From an uncultured Lentisphaerota bacterium (lineage in GTDB: Bacteria > Verrucomicrobiota > Lentisphaeria > Victivallales > UBA1829), in assembly GCA_900320095.1 (NCBI GenBank), contig ONQZ01000028.1, positions 1 to 46,458 of the forward strand: a DNA stretch of 46,458 nt, given 5' to 3'. The translations under genes and the position numbers were made by a program. Below, piece by piece: positions 42,597 to 46,458 of this stretch (position 1 is the stretch's first letter; each line of letters starts with the position of its first letter). The notes under the pieces are model-generated. The model was not told where the DNA came from. It made no database searches and was given only the letters and a program-made list of their open reading frames with translations.

Positions 42597-43181
42597 TCAG
42601 TTGGTCTTGTCCCGGTTCATTTTTCCGCCGCCCAGGCCCGGCACACGCAGCCCGAACACCAGCACGAGCATCTCGATCCCGGAGATCAGGAGCAGGACCG
42701 CCACGATCGTGGAAAATGCCGCCAGCCCCGCGAACGGCGCGGCGACCAGCAGGATCCCGATCAGGATCGACAGGATGCCGGACCCGAACAGGAAGAATCT
42801 GCTCGGAGAAACGTGAACGGAAAGCAGTTCGCCCACGCCCGTCGCGATCATCCATACGCCGAGCACGACCGCGAGCAGCACGTCAGCCTCCACGGGCCGG
42901 ACGATCATCGCGATGCCCGCCGCGCACAGCAGCAGCGACCAGAAAACGCCGGAAAATCTGCGGCACGCGAACGAAAGGAACAGCGCCCCCATGGCGTCCA
43001 GCAGCAGAAAGATCCCGAGGATCACCGTGACGGCGGCAAGACTGCCGATCGGACGGAACAGACCGATCAGCCCGAGGATGAAAAACACAAGTCCGCGAAT
43101 CAAAAGCGCCGAGCGGTTCGCGTGGAAAAACAACATGCGCCGGGGGAAGATGAAGTTGCTTTCGTACGTCTGGTTCTGCAT
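42597..43181 (-). CDS. DUF308 (HdeD family) membrane protein, first copy
   Basis: 194 aa, six hydrophobic helices, paralogue of the next gene. Typical DUF308 features are the short basic N-terminus (NFIFPRRMLFFHANR) and repeated Gly-rich helices such as LFLSFACRRFSGVFWSLLL in the middle. The C-terminus is basic (GGGKMNRDKTN). Function unknown; family members are linked to envelope or acid stress in enterobacteria. GGAG lies 10 nt before the ATG, with a sigma70 promoter 60 nt upstream and a palindrome in the leader. Confidence 0.85.
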   Translation of the reverse strand: MQNQTYESNFIFPRRMLFFHANRSALLIRGLVFFILGLIGLFRPIGSLAAVTVILGIFLLLDAMGALFLSFACRRFSGVFWSLLLCAAGIAMIVRPVEADVLLAVVLGVWMIATGVGELLSVHVSPSRFFLFGSGILSILIGILLVAAPFAGLAAFSTIVAVLLLISGIEMLVLVFGLRVPGLGGGKMNRDKTN

Positions 43182-43203
43182 GGTCTCTGCTCCGGTTTTT
43201 CTG

Positions 43204-43222
43204 TTCCGAAATCTTTTCGGAA
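43204..43222. promoter_or_regulatory. 8-3-8 perfect palindrome in the DUF308 leader
   Basis: TTCCGAAA-TCT-TTTCGGAA, about 12-30 nt after the expected start site of the DUF308 transcript. Either an operator or a leader hairpin close to the ribosome site. Confidence 0.45.
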
Positions 43223-43240
43223 TAACATTGTCAGCATATT

Positions 43241-43269
43241 AATATAGCCCTTAAAACATGTTTTTGCAA
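43241..43269 (-). promoter_or_regulatory. promoter of the DUF308 genes
   Basis: On the minus strand TTGCAA (43264-43269), 17 bp, TATATT (43241-43246). Confidence 0.75.
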
Positions 43270-43310
43270 ACACGCTTTTTCGCTATTCTCTATAAAATTG
43301 ACCGCTCCGC

Positions 43311-43339
43311 TTGCTTTTTGTTCCATGCCGGATTATATT
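43311..43339 (+). promoter_or_regulatory. promoter of queH
   Basis: TTGCTT (43311-43316), 17 bp, TATATT (43334-43339), leaving a leader of about 27 nt. It lies after the in-frame ATG at 43258, which therefore cannot be the start. Confidence 0.7.
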
Positions 43340-43371
43340 TTCCGGAAAAAAAAACACGAACGCCTTTCGTT

Positions 43372-43947
43372 ATGACCCCCTGCCCTCACGACAAACACAC
43401 CGATCCCGCGATCCCGCTCCTGATGCATTGCTGCTGCGGCCCGTGCGCCGCCGGAAGCATCGCGCCCGTGCTCGACGACGGACGCCGCATCACGCTGCTC
43501 TTCTCGAATTCCAACCTCGACACAGAGGCGGAATACCTGCGCCGTCAGGACGCGCTGAAGACGCTCGCCGACTACTACGGGCTGTGCGTGGAGACCGATC
43601 CGTGGGACCATGCCGCCTGGCTCGAATTCGTGTCCGCCGTGCCGGATTTCGCCGCCTGCCCGGAACGCGGCGAGAGGTGCAGGCGGTGTTTCCAATGGCA
43701 GCTCACACGCGCGGCCGTTTTCGCGGAAAAGGTTGGCGCGCACTTCACGACCACTCTCACGCTCGGACCGAGGAAGGATTCGCGCGTGATCCACGGGATC
43801 GGCGCGCAGTGGGGCGACGCGTTCGAGCCTTGGGACTTCAAGAAAGGCGGCGGCAACTTGCGTTCGCTCGAACTCTGCCGCAAGCTCAACCTCTACCGCC
43901 AGAACTACTGCGGCTGCGAGTTCTCAAAACACGCAAACGCGGACTGA
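43372..43947 (+). CDS. queH: epoxyqueuosine reductase QueH
   Basis: 191 aa from the ATG at 43372. QueH (formerly DUF208) reduces epoxyqueuosine to queuosine in tRNA anticodons, replacing the cobalamin enzyme QueG. The hallmark HCCCGPC (19-25) lies at the start, followed by the ERCRRCFQW and YCGCEFSKH cysteines that bind the 4Fe-4S cluster and second metal, and FTTTLTLGPRKDS. No other queuosine gene is near. The promoter at 43311-43339 fixes the start to the ATG at 43372, although no clear ribosome site is seen. QueH is common in anaerobes. Confidence 0.92.
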   Translation: MTPCPHDKHTDPAIPLLMHCCCGPCAAGSIAPVLDDGRRITLLFSNSNLDTEAEYLRRQDALKTLADYYGLCVETDPWDHAAWLEFVSAVPDFAACPERGERCRRCFQWQLTRAAVFAEKVGAHFTTTLTLGPRKDSRVIHGIGAQWGDAFEPWDFKKGGGNLRSLELCRKLNLYRQNYCGCEFSKHANAD

Positions 43948-43982
43948 ACCGCGCCCGCACGTTTCTTAACGTTTCTTCCTGC

Positions 43983-44027
43983 CTTTTGTCTAAAGATTTG
44001 AACAAAAAATATATACTTTTGTCTAAA
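43983..44027 (+). promoter_or_regulatory. paired 12-bp direct repeats upstream of the GH27 gene
   Basis: CTTTTGTCTAAA occurs at 43983-43994 and 44016-44027, 33 bp apart (three helical turns). They are centred about 47 and 80 bp before the start site predicted from the downstream -10 box, positions suited to an activator. Alternatively TTGTCT (43986-43991) and TATATA (44010-44015) could be a promoter. Confidence 0.45.
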
Positions 44028-44053
44028 ACTAATATGGCGGAATCGCTTTCGCA

Positions 44054-44062
44054 TGGTATATT
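44054..44062 (+). promoter_or_regulatory. extended -10 element of the GH27 gene
   Basis: TGGTATATT: a TGn motif and TATATT (44057-44062) with no recognisable -35 box, as expected for an activator-dependent promoter, 70 nt before the ATG at 44133. Confidence 0.4.
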
Positions 44063-44132
44063 TCTGACAAATCCTTTTTCCCGCTTCAAATCTGAACTCA
44101 AAACATACATCCTTTCAACCGGAGGTGCATCC

Positions 44133-45677
44133 ATGAAACTCCCGATCCGTTCTCTCTCCGCCGCGGGCGTCGCGCTCGCAGCAGCCGCCACGCTCTCCGC
44201 GGCCGATTTCCACGACTGGGCTCCGACCCCGCCGATGGGCTGGAACAGCTTCGACTGCTTCGGCCTCAGCCTCACCGAGGCGCAGGCGAAGGAACAGGCG
44301 GAAGCCATGGTCAAACAGCTGAAGCCGTTCGGCTGGAACGTCTTCGTGATTGACCACCAGTGGTACAACGACAACCAGAAGGGATTCCAGAGCGACATCC
44401 GCCACACGTTCGCCATGGACGAATACGGCCGCTTCATCCCCGCCCCCGAACGTTTCCCGTCCTCGAAGGACGGCAAGGGCCTGAAGCCGCTCGCCGACTA
44501 CATGCACGAACGCGGCCTGAAGATCGGCGTGCACCTCATGCGCGGCATCCCGCGTCAGGCGGTCCGCGAGAATACGAAGGTGAAGGGCACGGACTACCAC
44601 GCGCAGGACATCGTGAACATGCGCAGTACCTGCCCGTGGAACCAGGACATGTACGGCGTGGACATGAGCAAACCCGGCGCGCAGGAATACTATGATTCCG
44701 TGTTCGAGCAGTTCGCCGAGTGGGGACTCGACTTCATCAAGATCGACGACCTGTCCCGCCCATACGCCACCGCCGAGATCGAAGGCATCCGCAAGGCCAT
44801 CGACAAGTGCGGCCGCCCGATCATCCTCAGCCTCTCCCCCGGCGACACCCCGATCCAGAACGGCGCGCACGCCGACAAACACGCCAATATGTGGCGCGTC
44901 TCCGACGACTTCTGGGACCGCTGGGAACCCCTCCGCGGCATGTTCGGGCGCCTGCACCGCTGGGAACCCTACCGCATCAAGGGCTCCTGGCCGGACGCCG
45001 ACATGCTCCCGTTCGGCATCATCGAGTTCACGCGTCCGACCAACTTCACGCACGACGAACAGCGCCTGTGCTTCACGCTGTGGTCGATCGCGCGGTCCCC
45101 GCTCATCCTCGGCGCGGACATGACCAAGCTCGACGACTGGACGCTGAAGCTCCTCGAACAACCGCCAGCTCATCCAGGACGGCGACCTGATCGTCTGGAC
45201 CGCCGACGTCCCCGGCAGCAAGGACAAGTATCTCGCGTTCTTCAACACCGGCACGTCCGAGTACAACAAGTACGACCGCCGCAAAGCCCTCGCCGAAAGC
45301 CCCGGCGTCGGCCTGCAGGGCGTCCCGGAGGCCGAGATCACCGCGGACATCAAAGGCTCGAAGATCCTCGCGCTCGCCGTCGTCGACAACGGCTACGGCT
45401 CCAGCTACAGCCATTCCGCCTGGATCCAGCCCGAGATCTCCGGTCCCGCGGGCACGAAGAAACTCGTCGACATGCAGTGGTCCTCCGCGCACGCCGGCTG
45501 GGGCGCGGTCCGCAACGGCCTCACCAGCGACGGACAGGCGATCGACGGCATCGGCACGCACGCGCTCTCCCTCATCGTCTACAAGCTCCCGGAAGGCTAC
45601 GACACCTTCAAGACCAAGGTCAAGCTCGTCGACAACAGCGATTCCCGCAACCGCCTGAAATTCCTCGTCCTCAATGA
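44133..45677 (+). CDS. GH27 alpha-galactosidase-like glycosidase, N-terminal part, frameshifted near 45159
   Basis: Starts at the ATG at 44133 with a strong GGAGGTG site. Signal peptide about 1-24 (SLSAAGVALAAAATLSAA), then the catalytic barrel: PPMGWNSFDCFG (about 31-42), the nucleophile D205 in FIKIDD, and RVSDDFWDRW with D258/D259 in the acid/base position. Frame-correct sequence runs to about residue 342 (KLLE); then the given frame becomes Arg/Pro/Gln-rich nonsense to 45677. The intact reading continues in the +1 frame to 45870 (next entry). One extra base in AACAAC at 45157-45162 explains this. As joined, the enzyme would be 578 aa and secreted. Confidence 0.85.
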   Translation: MKLPIRSLSAAGVALAAAATLSAADFHDWAPTPPMGWNSFDCFGLSLTEAQAKEQAEAMVKQLKPFGWNVFVIDHQWYNDNQKGFQSDIRHTFAMDEYGRFIPAPERFPSSKDGKGLKPLADYMHERGLKIGVHLMRGIPRQAVRENTKVKGTDYHAQDIVNMRSTCPWNQDMYGVDMSKPGAQEYYDSVFEQFAEWGLDFIKIDDLSRPYATAEIEGIRKAIDKCGRPIILSLSPGDTPIQNGAHADKHANMWRVSDDFWDRWEPLRGMFGRLHRWEPYRIKGSWPDADMLPFGIIEFTRPTNFTHDEQRLCFTLWSIARSPLILGADMTKLDDWTLKLLEQPPAHPGRRPDRLDRRRPRQQGQVSRVLQHRHVRVQQVRPPQSPRRKPRRRPAGRPGGRDHRGHQRLEDPRARRRRQRLRLQLQPFRLDPARDLRSRGHEETRRHAVVLRARRLGRGPQRPHQRRTGDRRHRHARALPHRLQAPGRLRHLQDQGQARRQQRFPQPPEIPRPQ

Positions 45678-45870
45678 AAAGGCCTTCGAGCAGCCCTCCC
45701 CCGAGACCAGCGACATCAAGGTCGATCTCGCCAGCATCGGCCTCTCCGGCAAGGTGGTCGTCCGCGACCTCTGGGAAGGCAAGGAAGTCGGCACCACCGA
45801 AGGCACGTTCACCTGCGAAAAGCTCCCGTGCCACACCACGAGGCTTTACCGCCTCTCCCCCGCGAAGTGA
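45160..45870 (+). CDS. C-terminal part of the frameshifted GH27 enzyme
   Basis: Frame +1 relative to the first part. It is open only from 45148 (stop codon at 45145), and its sequence NRQLIQDGDLIVWTAD follows sensibly after KLLE. It codes for the C-terminal beta domain of GH27, including a DIKVDLASIGLSGKVVVRDL segment (NPCBM/C-terminal beta-sandwich type). The in-frame ATG at 45472 is internal and has no ribosome site, so the fragment has no start of its own. Whether the gene is truly broken or the base is a sequence error is open. The next gene starts 27 nt downstream. Confidence 0.8.
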   Translation, partial: NRQLIQDGDLIVWTADVPGSKDKYLAFFNTGTSEYNKYDRRKALAESPGVGLQGVPEAEITADIKGSKILALAVVDNGYGSSYSHSAWIQPEISGPAGTKKLVDMQWSSAHAGWGAVRNGLTSDGQAIDGIGTHALSLIVYKLPEGYDTFKTKVKLVDNSDSRNRLKFLVLNEKAFEQPSPETSDIKVDLASIGLSGKVVVRDLWEGKEVGTTEGTFTCEKLPCHTTRLYRLSPAK

Positions 45871-45897
45871 TCGAATCTCACCCATGAGGAACCTACC

Positions 45898-46458
45898 ATG
45901 AAACGAATCACAAAGACCGCTCTCCTCGCCGGAATGGCGCTCGCTTCCTCGGCGCTCCTCGCCGGGAATCCGCTCCTCACCGACGTCTTCACCGCCGACC
46001 CGGCCCCGCTCGTGGACGGCGACACCGTCTATCTCTACACCACGCACGACGAGGCTCCGCCGCGCCAGTGGCTCGTCATGAACGACTGGCTCTGCTATTC
46101 CTCGAAGGACATGGTGAACTGGAAGGCGCACGGCCCCGTCGCCAGCAAAGACACGTTCGAATGGGGCACCCACGACGCCTGGGCCGCCCAGGCGATCAAG
46201 AAGGACGGCAAATACTGGCTCTACGTCACGCTCTGCGGCAAGAACCAGTACAGCGGACGCGCCATCGGCGTCGCCGTCTCCGACAAGCCCGAAGGCCCGT
46301 TCAAGGACGCCATCGGAAAGCCGCTCGTGTGGGACAGCATGACGCCCGGCCCGGTCGGCTGGGACGACATGGACCCGACCGTCTTCATCGACGACGACGG
46401 CACGCCGTGGCTCGCGTGGGGGCACACCATGCTCTACGTTGCCAAGCTCAAGCCGAAC
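45898..46458 (+). CDS. GH43-family glycoside hydrolase, N-terminal part (3' partial)
   Basis: 187 codons up to the window edge, with no stop. GAGGA lies 9 nt before the ATG at 45898. Signal peptide about residues 1-22 (LLAGMALASSALLAG), then a five-bladed propeller start typical of GH43: FTADPAPLVDGDTVYLY with the general-base Asp, CYSSKDMVNW, GTHDAWAAQAIKKDGKYWLY, and WDDMDPTVFIDDDG with the second conserved Asp. GH43 enzymes cleave arabinose or xylose side chains and related linkages. It lies 27 nt after the GH27 gene, so the two probably form a polysaccharide-use operon. The third catalytic Glu lies beyond the window. Confidence 0.9.
   Translation, partial: MKRITKTALLAGMALASSALLAGNPLLTDVFTADPAPLVDGDTVYLYTTHDEAPPRQWLVMNDWLCYSSKDMVNWKAHGPVASKDTFEWGTHDAWAAQAIKKDGKYWLYVTLCGKNQYSGRAIGVAVSDKPEGPFKDAIGKPLVWDSMTPGPVGWDDMDPTVFIDDDGTPWLAWGHTMLYVAKLKPN

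Overview
The window is GC-rich, gene-dense bacterial DNA with leaderless overlaps, Shine-Dalgarno sequences and strong sigma70-type promoters (TTGAAA/TTGAAT, about 17 bp, TATATT-like) in front of most transcription units. No rRNA, tRNA, insertion sequence, prophage or CRISPR array is visible. The gene set suggests an anaerobic, polysaccharide-using bacterium of the PVC group, most likely Lentisphaerota/Verrucomicrobiota. Pointers are reverse rubrerythrin with a PerR-type Fur protein, QueH, secreted GH27 and GH43 glycosidases, BspA-type and FG-GAP proteins, a Chlamydia-like Asp-type MurA, and a large MoxR/DUF58/vWA/ABC membrane operon. The phylum is an inference from gene content, not from a marker gene.

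Layout. 1-7.4 kb: end of an FG-GAP repeat protein; ymdB-like phosphodiesterase and nadC on the minus strand; then a plus-strand run of a flippase-like LPG-synthase membrane protein, a GT-C-like membrane protein and a BspA-type leucine-rich repeat protein. 7.4-9.5 kb (minus): PerR-like Fur regulator, reverse rubrerythrin with a PerR-box-like operator, and a family 2 glycosyltransferase. 9.7-24.6 kb: one promoter followed by nine tightly packed plus-strand genes: a Gln/Gly-repeat coiled-coil membrane protein, MoxR ATPase, a BatD-like membrane protein split by a -1 frameshift, ABC ATPase, ABC permease, an orphan membrane protein, DUF58, a BatA-like vWA protein and a double-vWA protein, plus a small ORF. 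24.5-27.7 kb: group IV ornithine/lysine decarboxylase (minus), PlsC-like acyltransferase (plus), small secreted protein (minus). 27.8-34.2 kb: pyrR-pyrB-pyrC-tsaE, then murA and an RNA uracil-5-methyltransferase. 34.2-34.8 kb: an IscR-like Rrf2 regulator. 34.8-39.6 kb (minus): three tandem paralogous envelope proteins with a shared beta domain, two with a TonB-like N-terminus. 39.8-43.2 kb (minus): asd, an XRE/histone-H1-like DNA-binding protein, and two DUF308/HdeD membrane proteins. 43.3-46.5 kb: queH, a frameshifted GH27 alpha-galactosidase and the start of a GH43 enzyme.

How it fits together. The 9.8-24.3 kb cluster is the most interesting unit: a MoxR AAA+ ATPase, its usual DUF58 and vWA partners and an ABC-2 type exporter are welded into one operon with several membrane proteins of no known function, which suggests one envelope machine. 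PerR and reverse rubrerythrin form a peroxide-response pair. The pyr genes form a nucleotide-synthesis operon that also carries tsaE. Two genes are broken by single-base frame changes; one lies on a heptamer of canonical -1 slippery form, so programmed frameshifting and sequence error both remain open.
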